DNA from: Henriciella sp.
Lineage (GTDB): Bacteria; Pseudomonadota; Alphaproteobacteria; Caulobacterales; Hyphomonadaceae
Assembly (NCBI GenBank): GCA_013214545.1
Contig: JABSQB010000012.1
Location: forward strand, 16,622 to 80,621
Direction: 5' to 3'
DNA: 64,000 bases
In this document: positions 1 through 8,300 of the stretch, one piece after another
Numbering within the stretch: position 1 is the first letter of the stretch
Layout: every line of letters starts with the position of its first letter
Notes under the pieces: model-generated
Databases searched by the model: none
Told to the model about the DNA's origin: nothing
What the model saw: only the letters and a program-made list of their open reading frames with translations
Program-made: the position numbers and the translations under genes

Positions 1-33
1 TCCGCCGCCTTGGGGCGAAGCGCCGATTGCAGA

Positions 34-855
34 ATGAGTGAAGCGCCGAATCCGCAAGGCCGCGTCCTGATCATTGCCGGATCCGACAGCGGTGGCGGCG
101 CAGGCATTCAAGCCGATATCAAAGCTGTCACCGTGCTCGGCGGCTATGCCATGACGGCGATCACCGCGATTACCGCACAAGATACGACCGGCGTGCACGG
201 AGTCTGGCCTGTAGACCTGGACGCTGTGCAGAAACAGATCACCGCCTGCCTCACCGATATTGGCGCTGATACAATCAAGACCGGCATGCTCGGCACCGCA
301 CCTCTGGTTGAGACCGTCGCAGAAACCCTGGACGGCCTGGCTCGGGATACCGCGCGCATCGTCGATCCAGTCATGGTCGCAACATCGGGCGATGCGCTCG
401 TCGACGAAAAAGCGGTCTCAGCGATTGCCTCACTGATGATCCCAGGTGCGGCCTTGCTGACCCCGAACGCTCCAGAAGCCGAAGTGCTGACCGGCAAGGC
501 GGTCGATGGCATCAATGGCCAGCGCCGCGCCGCCGAGGCGCTGCTTGAGCGCGGCGCGAAAGGTGCACTGGTCAAAGGCGGACACATTCCGGGGAAAACC
601 GTCATCGATGTCCTGCAAACCGAGACCGGCGAGTGGATTTTCGAAAGCCCGCGCATCGATACAACGTCCACGCATGGCACGGGATGTACGCTTGCGAGCG
701 CCTGCGCGGCCTTGTTGGCACAAGGGCAGAGCATGCCCGATGCGGTTGAGGGGGCGCGCGACTATCTTCACGAAGCCATCGAGCATGCCTCGGGCCTTGG
801 CAAAGGGCACGGACCAGTCGCGCACAATTGGAAATTGCTTGATCAGGAGAGCTGA
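34..855 (+). CDS. thiD: hydroxymethylpyrimidine/phosphomethylpyrimidine kinase
   Basis: ThiD phosphorylates HMP and then HMP-phosphate to give the pyrophosphate used in thiamine synthesis, in the cytosol. The 273-residue product has the expected family length. The N-terminal strand and glycine motif (IAGSDSGGGAGIQADIK) and the C-terminal anion-hole/catalytic motif HGTGCTLASA are both present. The frame is also open from a TTG at 10, but the ATG at 34 matches the normal ThiD start, so I chose it; little upstream sequence is available to judge a ribosome site. No other thiamine gene is adjacent. Confidence 0.93.
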   Translation: MSEAPNPQGRVLIIAGSDSGGGAGIQADIKAVTVLGGYAMTAITAITAQDTTGVHGVWPVDLDAVQKQITACLTDIGADTIKTGMLGTAPLVETVAETLDGLARDTARIVDPVMVATSGDALVDEKAVSAIASLMIPGAALLTPNAPEAEVLTGKAVDGINGQRRAAEALLERGAKGALVKGGHIPGKTVIDVLQTETGEWIFESPRIDTTSTHGTGCTLASACAALLAQGQSMPDAVEGARDYLHEAIEHASGLGKGHGPVAHNWKLLDQES

Positions 856-930
856 TCAATCGCTTAGAAATCATGGTTTGTCTTGATCTGGCGCCTGTGA
901 GACCCATCGGGTCCACCAGAGGAGGACGTC

Positions 931-1749
931 ATGCCAACACTTCCATTCGCTCAGATCGATGCATTTGCGAGCCAGCCCTTTGAAGGCAACCAGGCTTGCG
1001 TCATGCCACTGGACGCATTCCTTGCCGATGAGGTGATGCAGAAGATCGCAGCGGAGAACAATGTCGCCGAAACTGCCTTCATTGTCCCGAATGGCGAGGG
1101 CGTCTGGAAGCTGCGCTGGTTCACGCCGGCTGTGGAAGTGCCGCTCTGCGGTCACGCGACACTGGCGGCGGGGCATTATCTCTATGAGCTCGGTGGTTTT
1201 AGCGGGGAGCAGATCACCTTTCAGACGGTTCAGTCCGGGGAATTGTTCGTCTCCCGCCTAGCAGACGGCCGACTGGAGATGGACTTCCCTGCGCAGGAAG
1301 CAGAAGAAATCTCGATTGATTCAGATGTCTCCGCAGCCCTCGGCAAAGCGCCGATTAAGGCCTTTACGGGCCCCTGCTATGTCGGCCTGTATGACAGCGC
1401 AGACGACATTCGCGACCTGGCGCCCGACCTTGAGCGGCTGAAAACCCTCGGCACCAGCGATGGCAAATGGGGCCGCGGTAATATCGGGGTGCTGGCGCTG
1501 GATGGCGATGGCGTGGAAGTGACCAGTCGCTTCTTTGCGCCCGGCAGCGGTATTCCGGAAGACCCAGCCACGGGCAGCTGGCACTGTATGATCGCGCCGC
1601 TGGTTGAGATGCTGACCGGCAAGACGGAAGCAAAATGCTTTCAGGCCTATCCAGGACGCGGCGCATTTGTTGACGTTGAGCTGGCCGGCGACCGGGTCAA
1701 ACTCCGCGGCCATAGCGTGACCGTCATCGAGGGCACCTTCAGGCTTTGA
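931..1749 (+). CDS. PhzF family isomerase/epimerase-like protein
   Basis: A 272-residue PhzF-fold protein. PhzF of phenazine synthesis isomerises trans-2,3-dihydro-3-hydroxyanthranilate, but most members have unknown substrates. The sequence shows the N-terminal FEGNQACVMPL segment, NNVAETAF with the glutamate expected for catalysis (around residue 47), LCGHATLAAGH, and the second-half motif EDPATGSWH. A strong GGAGG ribosome site lies about 6 nt before the ATG. No other phenazine gene is present, so a phenazine role is unlikely. Its 3' end overlaps the convergent EamA gene by 11 bp. Confidence 0.88.
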   Translation: MPTLPFAQIDAFASQPFEGNQACVMPLDAFLADEVMQKIAAENNVAETAFIVPNGEGVWKLRWFTPAVEVPLCGHATLAAGHYLYELGGFSGEQITFQTVQSGELFVSRLADGRLEMDFPAQEAEEISIDSDVSAALGKAPIKAFTGPCYVGLYDSADDIRDLAPDLERLKTLGTSDGKWGRGNIGVLALDGDGVEVTSRFFAPGSGIPEDPATGSWHCMIAPLVEMLTGKTEAKCFQAYPGRGAFVDVELAGDRVKLRGHSVTVIEGTFRL

Positions 1750-2662
1750 GCGGCATGCCCGCTTGCTGGCGCTGCGCCAACCAGACTCCACCCAGAATGA
1801 GTGCGAAGGCGAGGAAAGCGTTCCAGCTCTGCATCTCGCGGAAGGCGAAAAAGCCGATAATCGCCGACAGGATCGGGATCATGTAGCCGGTCAGCGACAC
1901 GAAGGTCGCGCTCGTGCGCTGGATCAGGATCATATAGAGCACTGAGGCCACTGCAGTCGGTCCGAGAGCGAGCCCAATAAGGCCAGCTATCGCGCTCGTG
2001 GACGGCGCCAGCGTCTGATAGTCGACCAGCAGGAGAAGCGGCCAGGTCGTAATCGCGCCGAAGCTCAGGAAGCCGGCCGAAAACACAAAGGGCGGGATCT
2101 CCTTGCCATAGCGCGCGATGATAGACGAGGCGGCATAGAAGAAAGTCGCGAACAGGCACATGGCCTGGGCGATGACGCTGGCCGATCCGAAGGACGCAAT
2201 CGCCTCCGGTCCGAACAGAACCGCGACCCCGAAGAATCCAATGACCAGGCCAAAGGCTTTGCGGCGGTGGATATAGTCATCATGGAAGAAGATGTGCGCC
2301 AGGATCGAGGTGAAGAGCGGTGCCGCCGACACGTAAAGCGCGGCCAGAGATGAATCGACCGTCTTCTGCGCCGTGGTGATCAGCAGAAACGGCGCGGCGG
2401 TGCCGAACGTCCCCATGCCCGCCATGATCAGCCAGCTTTTCCAGTCACTGAAAGGCGGCCAGGACTGGCGGGTCAGCGCAGCGACGATCAGCAGGACAAT
2501 CGCGCCAGCTGTGATCCGCATCGGAATGATAAATTGCGGCGGGAAGCCAAGCGCCGGGTCATCATGACTGACGGCCAGGCGAGTAAAGGCATAAGCAGAC
2601 GCCCACAGAATGGTGAGGCCTGAAAACAGGGCCCAGTCGATCAGATTTCGGTTTTGCTGCAT
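1739..2662 (-). CDS. EamA/DMT family transporter
   Basis: An inner-membrane drug/metabolite exporter-type protein of 307 residues with about ten hydrophobic segments arranged as two EamA repeats, the normal size for the family. The start of the first helix (WALFSGLTILWASAYAFTR) is typical. A GTG lies directly before the ATG chosen at 2662; either could be used. Substrate cannot be told from sequence. Transcribed divergently from the flavoprotein at 2833, with a palindromic candidate operator between them. Confidence 0.87.
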   Translation of the reverse strand: MQQNRNLIDWALFSGLTILWASAYAFTRLAVSHDDPALGFPPQFIIPMRITAGAIVLLIVAALTRQSWPPFSDWKSWLIMAGMGTFGTAAPFLLITTAQKTVDSSLAALYVSAAPLFTSILAHIFFHDDYIHRRKAFGLVIGFFGVAVLFGPEAIASFGSASVIAQAMCLFATFFYAASSIIARYGKEIPPFVFSAGFLSFGAITTWPLLLLVDYQTLAPSTSAIAGLIGLALGPTAVASVLYMILIQRTSATFVSLTGYMIPILSAIIGFFAFREMQSWNAFLAFALILGGVWLAQRQQAGMPLKA

Positions 2663-2734
2663 CACCCGCTTCCGTACTCCTCACGTCCCCTAAGCACGCA
2701 ATTCATGCGGTCAAGGCCGCAAAACACGGTCAAA

Positions 2735-2751
2735 TAAAGATAGAATCTTTA
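2735..2751. promoter_or_regulatory. palindromic candidate operator between divergent genes
   Basis: A 17-bp perfect inverted repeat with 7-bp arms (TAAAGAT and ATCTTTA) and a 3-nt centre sits in the AT-rich 170-bp spacer between the EamA gene (start 2662) and the flavoprotein gene (start 2833). Its size suits a dimeric regulator. No regulator gene is adjacent, so the binding protein is unknown. Confidence 0.4.
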
Positions 2752-2832
2752 CTTATTGGACAGATAAGCACGATTGCCTGGGGGCGACATTAGACTTTTA
2801 TAGTGAGATTGTAATTGGGTGGGATTCCGAAA

Positions 2833-4233
2833 ATGCAGGATGTTGATTACCTGATCATTGGCGCCGGAGCACTCGGCCTGACCTTTGCGGACACGATTGT
2901 ACGTGAGAGCGATGCGACGGTGGCCATTGTCGATCGCAACTTTCGTCCCGGCGGGCACTGGAACTATGCCTATGACTTTGTCCGGCTACACCAGCCCTCT
3001 GAATTCTATGGCGTTGAGTCCGTCCGCCTTGGCAATGCGACGCGCGATCAGCACGGTTGGAACGCAGGCTATTTCGAGCTCGCGACCGGCGAAGAAGTGC
3101 TCGACTATTTTGAAACTGTGATGGCCGATCATCTGCTGCCCAGCGGGCGCGTCCAGTATTTTCAGGAAAGCGATTATTGCGGCGATGGCCGGGTTCGCCA
3201 CCTAGAAACCGGTGGGACGACCCAATTCCAAGTTCGCAAGAAAACCGTAGACGCGACCTATTTCGGGACGACGATCCCGGCCCAACACGCGCCAAGCTTC
3301 ACCGTCGCCGATGGGGTCACGCTGATCGCTCCGAATGACGTTTCAAGCCTCTGGGCAAGCGAGCGGGACAAGTTTCAATCCGTGTGCATTATTGGCGCCG
3401 GGAAGACCGGCATGGATGTCGGCGTCAGGCTGATAGAACTCGGCGTGCCAGGCGACGCCATTGCCTGGGTCAAGCCGCGCGACTCGTGGTTGATGAATCG
3501 CGCCACATTGCAGCCCGGCCCGGAATTTTTCGAGAGCACCATGCTGGCCCAGGCCCAGCAGATGCAGGCCCTGGCTGAAGCCACCTCCGCCCGGGACCTG
3601 TTTCATCGCTTGGAAAGCGACGGCGTCATGCTACGCCTCGACCCGGCGATCGAGCCGGAAATGTACCATTGCGCCATAATCTCTGAAGGTGAGGTCGCAT
3701 TGCTAAATCAGGTCGGCCGGATCATTCGTCAGGGTCGTGTGCAATCCATCTCTCACAGCGGACTGAACCTGGAACAGGCCACCGCCGCGATGCCGGAGAA
3801 CACGCTCTTTATCGATTGCTCCGCCAGCGCTGTGACCCGGCACCCGCAGATTCCGATCTATCAGGACCAGAAAATCACGCTGCAGATTGCGCGCACCTGC
3901 CAGCCTGCATTCAGCGCCGCGATGATTGGCCTAATCGAAACGTTATCCTTGAGCGATGCAGAGAAAAATGAACTCTGCCGCCCCCTGCCCCTTCCGGATA
4001 CGCCGCACGATTACTTCGCTATCGCGCTGAGCAATATGATGAATCAATACATCTGGTCCCGCACACCGCAAACGCGCGACTGGATGATGCGCTCACGCCT
4101 CGATGGCTTCTCTCAACGCATCGCTGAGGTCACCGAAGAAGATGCGGCGGCGCACGCGATCTTGAATACGTTCAGGCACAATATGCCCGTCGCGATTGCG
4201 AATATTCAGAAATTGATGACCGGCTCCGGCTAA
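2833..4233 (+). CDS. FAD/NAD(P)-dependent oxidoreductase, monooxygenase-like
   Basis: A 466-residue two-dinucleotide-domain flavoprotein. The first FAD-binding Rossmann motif is at the extreme N-terminus (IIGAGALGLTFAD) and is followed by the FRPGGHWNYAY segment seen in flavin-containing monooxygenase relatives. A second Rossmann motif (CIIGAGKTGMDVG) lies near residue 190. No signal peptide is visible. The frame is open from a TTG at 2815, but the ATG at 2833 places the FAD motif at the usual distance from the N-terminus. The substrate is unknown. A class B monooxygenase-like role is inference. Confidence 0.75.
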   Translation: MQDVDYLIIGAGALGLTFADTIVRESDATVAIVDRNFRPGGHWNYAYDFVRLHQPSEFYGVESVRLGNATRDQHGWNAGYFELATGEEVLDYFETVMADHLLPSGRVQYFQESDYCGDGRVRHLETGGTTQFQVRKKTVDATYFGTTIPAQHAPSFTVADGVTLIAPNDVSSLWASERDKFQSVCIIGAGKTGMDVGVRLIELGVPGDAIAWVKPRDSWLMNRATLQPGPEFFESTMLAQAQQMQALAEATSARDLFHRLESDGVMLRLDPAIEPEMYHCAIISEGEVALLNQVGRIIRQGRVQSISHSGLNLEQATAAMPENTLFIDCSASAVTRHPQIPIYQDQKITLQIARTCQPAFSAAMIGLIETLSLSDAEKNELCRPLPLPDTPHDYFAIALSNMMNQYIWSRTPQTRDWMMRSRLDGFSQRIAEVTEEDAAAHAILNTFRHNMPVAIANIQKLMTGSG

Positions 4234-4245
4234 GGCGCGGTGGTT

Positions 4246-4887
4246 TTAATGCTGCGTGTCAGAGCCATTGGCGCTGAGCAGACGGGCTTGTTGCACCCAC
4301 TCATCCCGCGACACACGACCGGGACTCGCCAGATAATCATCCACCCATTTGATCTCAGGCTCGGTCCACGCAGCGATTTGCCGGAAGTGATAGATGCCCA
4401 GCTCGTTCAACTGTTTTGATCGCTTCGGGCCAATACCCTTGATCCGGGTCAGGTCATCCGCCTCACCATCTGGGCGGGTTAGGGTTTCCGGAGCCGGACT
4501 TTTTACCGCCTCTGAAGCGCGCGGGTCGAACATGCTCGCAACCGAATTCAGACCATTATTACGGTGCAAATTGTCATACCAGTCGACCAAAGCCGATCCG
4601 GTCAGCGTATTAGGAAGGTTCATCCATGCCGGAAAACTCTCCAGCAAGCGCGCCGTATTTTCCCAATGCCGCAAGTTGAGATCTGACAGAGATCGCAATA
4701 GCTCGCTCGCCATTGTGTCAGCATCCGGGTCCATCTGCCGCCCACGCGCTGCCCTAGATTGGCCCAACTGGCTGGCCATGATCTGCGCCGTTCGTTGGGA
4801 AAAATCGCTCCATGCCGAAAAGCTCTCACGCCAGTATTCCCAGGGTGACAAAGGAGAATTGTCCTGTGGCAAGTCTTGCGATTTCAT
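4246..4887 (-). CDS. protein with C-terminal helix-hairpin-helix-type domain
   Basis: A 213-residue protein of unknown role. The C-terminal 65 residues contain DDLTRIKGIGPKRSKQLNEL, then GIYHFRQIAAWTEPEIKWVD and a final RVSRDEWVQQARLL. This block recurs in alphaproteobacteria, for example at the C-terminus of some NuoE proteins and in other small proteins. The N-terminal half (PWEYWRESFSAWSDFSQRTA onward) is amphipathic and phasin-like in look, but I would not assign it. Convergent with the flavoprotein (12 bp gap) and divergent from murI. Confidence 0.65.
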   Translation of the reverse strand: MKSQDLPQDNSPLSPWEYWRESFSAWSDFSQRTAQIMASQLGQSRAARGRQMDPDADTMASELLRSLSDLNLRHWENTARLLESFPAWMNLPNTLTGSALVDWYDNLHRNNGLNSVASMFDPRASEAVKSPAPETLTRPDGEADDLTRIKGIGPKRSKQLNELGIYHFRQIAAWTEPEIKWVDDYLASPGRVSRDEWVQQARLLSANGSDTQH

Positions 4888-4988
4888 ATCGGCATCCCAG
4901 TTATGCTGCGCCGCACAATAACAAGCCGTCCGGGTCAGGGCAAGTATTGACGATTTCCCCTATCGGCAAAGCAGGCTAGGCACGCAGC

Positions 4989-5795
4989 ATGACTAAGATC
5001 AAACACGGCAAAGTCCTGGTTTTTGATTCCGGAATGGGCGGCCTGACAGTGGCGCGAGAGATCCAGGCTTTGGCGCCTGATCTTGCCGTAGACTATGCCG
5101 CCGATAGCGGCTTCTTCCCGTATGGTGACAAATCCGATGCTGATTTGCGGGCGCGCCTGCCCGAGATTGCGGCCCGTCTGGCAGAAGCCGCCCAGCCCGA
5201 CGTTTTCGTGATTGCCTGCAACACGGCCAGCACGCTCGCCCTCGACGAGGTGCGGGCCGTCCTCGACATTCCCGTGGTCGGAACCGTGCCCGCAATCAAG
5301 CCGGCGGCGGCGCTGACACGCACCGGCACGATTGGCCTGCTCGCGACCCCCGGCACAGTGCGGCGCGCCTATACCGCTAAACTGATCGAAGACTTCGCTC
5401 AGGATGTCCGAGTAATCCTGCACGGGTCGGTCGATCTGGTGCGTATGGCGGAAGAGACCGCTTCCGGCGGCGCCGTGGCCCTGGATGCATTCCGTGCGGC
5501 CCAGGCCCCCTTGTTTGAGGCGGATGGCGGCGACGAGATCGACACGATTGTTCTGGCCTGTACGCATTTCCCGCTGATCCGCGGCGAACTCGCCGCTACG
5601 GTGCCGCACGCGGTTACCTTTATTGATAGCGGTGAGGCCATCGCGCGGCAGACCTTCCGCGTCCTGCCGGAAAACCTGCCGACGGAGCGCACCGGCGGCA
5701 AGGTCTGGCTGTCGAGCGATCCCAGCGATCAGGCCCGGCTGGTCGAAGTCAGTCGACGGTTCGGCTTCATGGACGTGCATGCCTTAAGCGCATAA
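4989..5795 (+). CDS. murI: glutamate racemase
   Basis: Converts L- to D-glutamate for peptidoglycan in the cytosol without a cofactor. The 268-residue protein has the family length. The substrate loop near the N-terminus (VFDSGMGGLTV) and both catalytic cysteines are present: the first in IACNTAS near residue 77 and the second in LACTHFPLI near residue 190. Monocistronic by position. It is followed by a PstS-like lipoprotein gene with a 75-bp gap and no clear terminator. Confidence 0.94.
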   Translation: MTKIKHGKVLVFDSGMGGLTVAREIQALAPDLAVDYAADSGFFPYGDKSDADLRARLPEIAARLAEAAQPDVFVIACNTASTLALDEVRAVLDIPVVGTVPAIKPAAALTRTGTIGLLATPGTVRRAYTAKLIEDFAQDVRVILHGSVDLVRMAEETASGGAVALDAFRAAQAPLFEADGGDEIDTIVLACTHFPLIRGELAATVPHAVTFIDSGEAIARQTFRVLPENLPTERTGGKVWLSSDPSDQARLVEVSRRFGFMDVHALSA

Positions 5796-5870
5796 AAAGA
5801 CAGCGCGCTCATCGGACTGTCACAAAACGCGCGTAAGAGCGGCCGCTTCACCTGCCCAAGGAGACGCAAA

Positions 5871-7013
5871 TTGCGTATCGCCGTCAGCCTCATCGCAAGT
5901 CTCGCTCTTGCTGCGTGCGGCGATCCTGTGAAGCTGTCCGAGATTCCTGAACAGGTAGATGCGCCGCCAGTTTTTAGCATTGGCGAAGCAGAGAAGATCC
6001 GGATCGTTGGATCTTCCACCGTGGCGCCGTTTTCAACTACGGCAGCAGAGCAGTTCGGCGCGATTTCGCCCCACCCGGCTCCGATTGTCGAAACGACCGG
6101 AACCGGCGGCGGCTTCAAGGCTTTTTGCCGCGCCATCGGCCCGGCTGAACCGTCCATCGTCAACGCCTCGCGCCAGATGAAAGACAGCGAGCGGGCGCAA
6201 TGCGCAGAGGCCGGGATCATCGACCCGGTTCGGATCAAGATCGGATATGATGGGATCGTGCTCGCCAATCGAAAGGCCGGACCGGTCCTGAACCTGACCA
6301 AGTCCCAGATCTTTCGGGCGCTGGCGGCAAATCTGCCAGACCAGAATGGCGGCTGGACCGCTAATCCCTATCGCCTGTGGAGCGATGTCGATCCAGCATT
6401 GCCGGAAATCCGCATCCTCGTATCTGGCCCGCCACCAACTTCAGGCACGCGCGATGCTTTTGTCGAGATCGCCATGGAAGGCGGTGCCCGGACATTTGAA
6501 ATCCTGGCTGCGCTTGAGCAATCTGATCCCGACTCCTTTCGTGCCCGCGCACACGAGATCCGCAATGATGGCGCCTGGATTGATAGCGGCGAAAATGACA
6601 GCACCATCATCAACACTTTGCTGCGCAATGATGATTCCATTGGTGTACTCGGCTACTCATTCCTCGAGCAGAACCTGGACCGGATCAAAGCTGCCACAGT
6701 CGGCGACACGCAGCCTACATTCGAGAATATTATCAGCGGCGAGTATGAAGTCTCACGCAGTATGTATTTCTATGTGAAACGCGAACACTTGCCGTTGGTG
6801 CCGGGTCTGGCGGAGTTTGTCGAAGAGTTCACGCAGGAAGACGCCTGGGGGCCGGATGGTTACCTTGCCGACAAGGGACTGATCCCGCTTCTGCCGGAAG
6901 AGCGGGCGAGCGTGCGCGAAACGGTCCTCGCGGCGCTTACAGATCCGAAAAATCCACCACCGTCAGAGAATGTCCCGTCGCCTCCACAAAGTGATGCAGT
7001 CCCTCCCGGCTGA
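5871..7013 (+). CDS. PstS-like phosphate-binding lipoprotein
   Basis: A 380-residue periplasmic binding protein related to PstS. The start is a TTG at 5871, supported by an AAGGAG site about 8 nt upstream. The product begins with a short lipoprotein signal ending in ALAAC. Family features are IVGSSTVAPF at the start of the mature domain, ETTGTGGGFKAFC, and SGTRDAFVE in the middle. No pstC, pstA or pstB gene is nearby, so it either serves a transporter encoded elsewhere or has a sensing or scavenging role. The proline-rich tail (last 25 residues) overlaps the convergent ProX-type gene by 77 bp, so the tail may be recently acquired. Confidence 0.82.
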   Translation: MRIAVSLIASLALAACGDPVKLSEIPEQVDAPPVFSIGEAEKIRIVGSSTVAPFSTTAAEQFGAISPHPAPIVETTGTGGGFKAFCRAIGPAEPSIVNASRQMKDSERAQCAEAGIIDPVRIKIGYDGIVLANRKAGPVLNLTKSQIFRALAANLPDQNGGWTANPYRLWSDVDPALPEIRILVSGPPPTSGTRDAFVEIAMEGGARTFEILAALEQSDPDSFRARAHEIRNDGAWIDSGENDSTIINTLLRNDDSIGVLGYSFLEQNLDRIKAATVGDTQPTFENIISGEYEVSRSMYFYVKREHLPLVPGLAEFVEEFTQEDAWGPDGYLADKGLIPLLPEERASVRETVLAALTDPKNPPPSENVPSPPQSDAVPPG

Positions 7014-7434
7014 TCGCCGTGGTTGCGGTGTTGACCAGGGGGTGAAAATTAACCGTGTCGAAGCCCATCAATGCGGCGTCTGCGATGAATTTCACGCGCA
7101 GGTCTTTATCATTCATCAGCGCGAAGGCCGTGACTGATCCTGGTTCCACGCCCAGGCACTCCACCATCAGCTCAGCGCTGGCAAAGGACAGACGGCGGGT
7201 ACCGATTTTCTTGTGTAGCTGATTGAGGCGCAGCTGACTGTCGGCCCAAGCCGAGATCAGCACGATCACCCCATCCTTGTCCTTCATGAACAGGTTCTTG
7301 GTGTGGCCACCCGGCATGGAAGCTTTCAAGTGCCGGCCTTCTTCGACCGTGAACGTCGCCGGATGTTCGACCGTCTTATGGTCGATGCCGAGATCGTCGA
7401 GATAAGCGAACAGGTCAGATGGGCTTGCAGGCAT
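6937..7434 (-). CDS. prolyl-tRNA editing protein, ProX/YbaK family
   Basis: A free-standing trans-editing deacylase of 165 residues that would hydrolyse mischarged tRNA(Pro), probably Ala-tRNA(Pro). Seen in the sequence: the N-terminal HPATFTVEEG segment, the GGHTKNLFMKDK motif containing the lysine important in this family, and the C-terminal FHPLVNTATTAIS. The length is normal. Its 3' end is antisense to the last 77 bp of the PstS-like gene. The split between ProXp-ala and YbaK specificities cannot be settled by eye. Confidence 0.86.
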   Translation of the reverse strand: MPASPSDLFAYLDDLGIDHKTVEHPATFTVEEGRHLKASMPGGHTKNLFMKDKDGVIVLISAWADSQLRLNQLHKKIGTRRLSFASAELMVECLGVEPGSVTAFALMNDKDLRVKFIADAALMGFDTVNFHPLVNTATTAISREGLHHFVEATGHSLTVVDFSDL

Positions 7435-7490
7435 GACGGCCTTGGGGCAGGAATCCGGCTCTCGGTCAAGACTGTGTTGAAGGAAGTCTC

Positions 7491-8225
7491 ATGCAGCTGG
7501 AATGCTACAAGATCTATGATGTCGCCCCGGAGATTGTTCCTGGCCGCAGCAATCGCGACTGGATGGATGCATTTCCCGATCGCCAGCCTTATCGCTGCCT
7601 GCCGCTGTCCATGGCCAATTCAACCGGATGGGAAATCCTTTGTCCGATGGATCTGAAAATCATCTGGAATGGCGGCCCCGGAAAAGACGATCTCAGCTTC
7701 AAGACGCGCGGTGATCCGCGCGCCATTCCGTCCTTCGCCGACAGTCATTTCCAGCGCGGGATCGTGACCTTCCATACGGGCCACCTGTTCCGCACGCCGC
7801 CCGGCTGGGGCCTGATGACCATGGGCGCGCCGAACTTCTTCAAGGACGGCATCGCGCCACTTACAGGACTGGTTGAGACCGACTGGCTGCCTTTCCCGTT
7901 CACCATGAACTGGCAGATGACCCGGCCCGGTGAGGTGATCTTCAAGAAAGGCGAACCGTTCTGCTTCATCGTTCCGATCCAGCACGGCAAGCTGGAAGAG
8001 ATTGAACCCGAGCGCAAACTGCTCAGCACCAATCCGCAGCTCGAAAAAGAATTTCATGGCTGGGCCGAAAGCCGCGGCAACTTTAATAAGAAGCTGGTCT
8101 CAGGCGACGAAGAGGCCGTCAAAGCCGGCTGGCAGCGCCATTACATGCGCGGCGAAAAACAGACCGGCGACAAGATTGATAGTCACGTCACCAAGCGCCG
8201 CCTCAAACCTCCAAAGGATGTTTAG
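7491..8225 (+). CDS. DUF6065 family protein
   Basis: A 244-residue cytosolic protein without signal peptide or membrane segments. The N-terminus (MQLECYKIYDVAPEIVPGRS), the early RCLPLSMANSTGWEILCP segment and a lysine/arginine-rich C-terminus match the uncharacterised DUF6065 group as I remember it. An AAGGAAG ribosome site precedes the ATG by 4 nt. The biochemical role is unknown; some members sit near glycan or peptide-modification genes, but nothing of the kind is next to it here. Confidence 0.7.
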   Translation: MQLECYKIYDVAPEIVPGRSNRDWMDAFPDRQPYRCLPLSMANSTGWEILCPMDLKIIWNGGPGKDDLSFKTRGDPRAIPSFADSHFQRGIVTFHTGHLFRTPPGWGLMTMGAPNFFKDGIAPLTGLVETDWLPFPFTMNWQMTRPGEVIFKKGEPFCFIVPIQHGKLEEIEPERKLLSTNPQLEKEFHGWAESRGNFNKKLVSGDEEAVKAGWQRHYMRGEKQTGDKIDSHVTKRRLKPPKDV

Positions 8226-8300
8226 GGCCGCTTCGCCTTGATTCTTGTCCCGATTTCACCCTGATTAATCCGCAAGGTCTCAGGGTGATGGAGGGATAAT

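Noticed and set aside
839..859. Inverted repeat TTGATCA/TGATCAA over the thiD stop, resembling an FNR-type site
   Set aside because: The 7-nt spacer does not fit the FNR consensus, it lies at the end of a gene with no clear promoter, and no U-run follows to make it a terminator.
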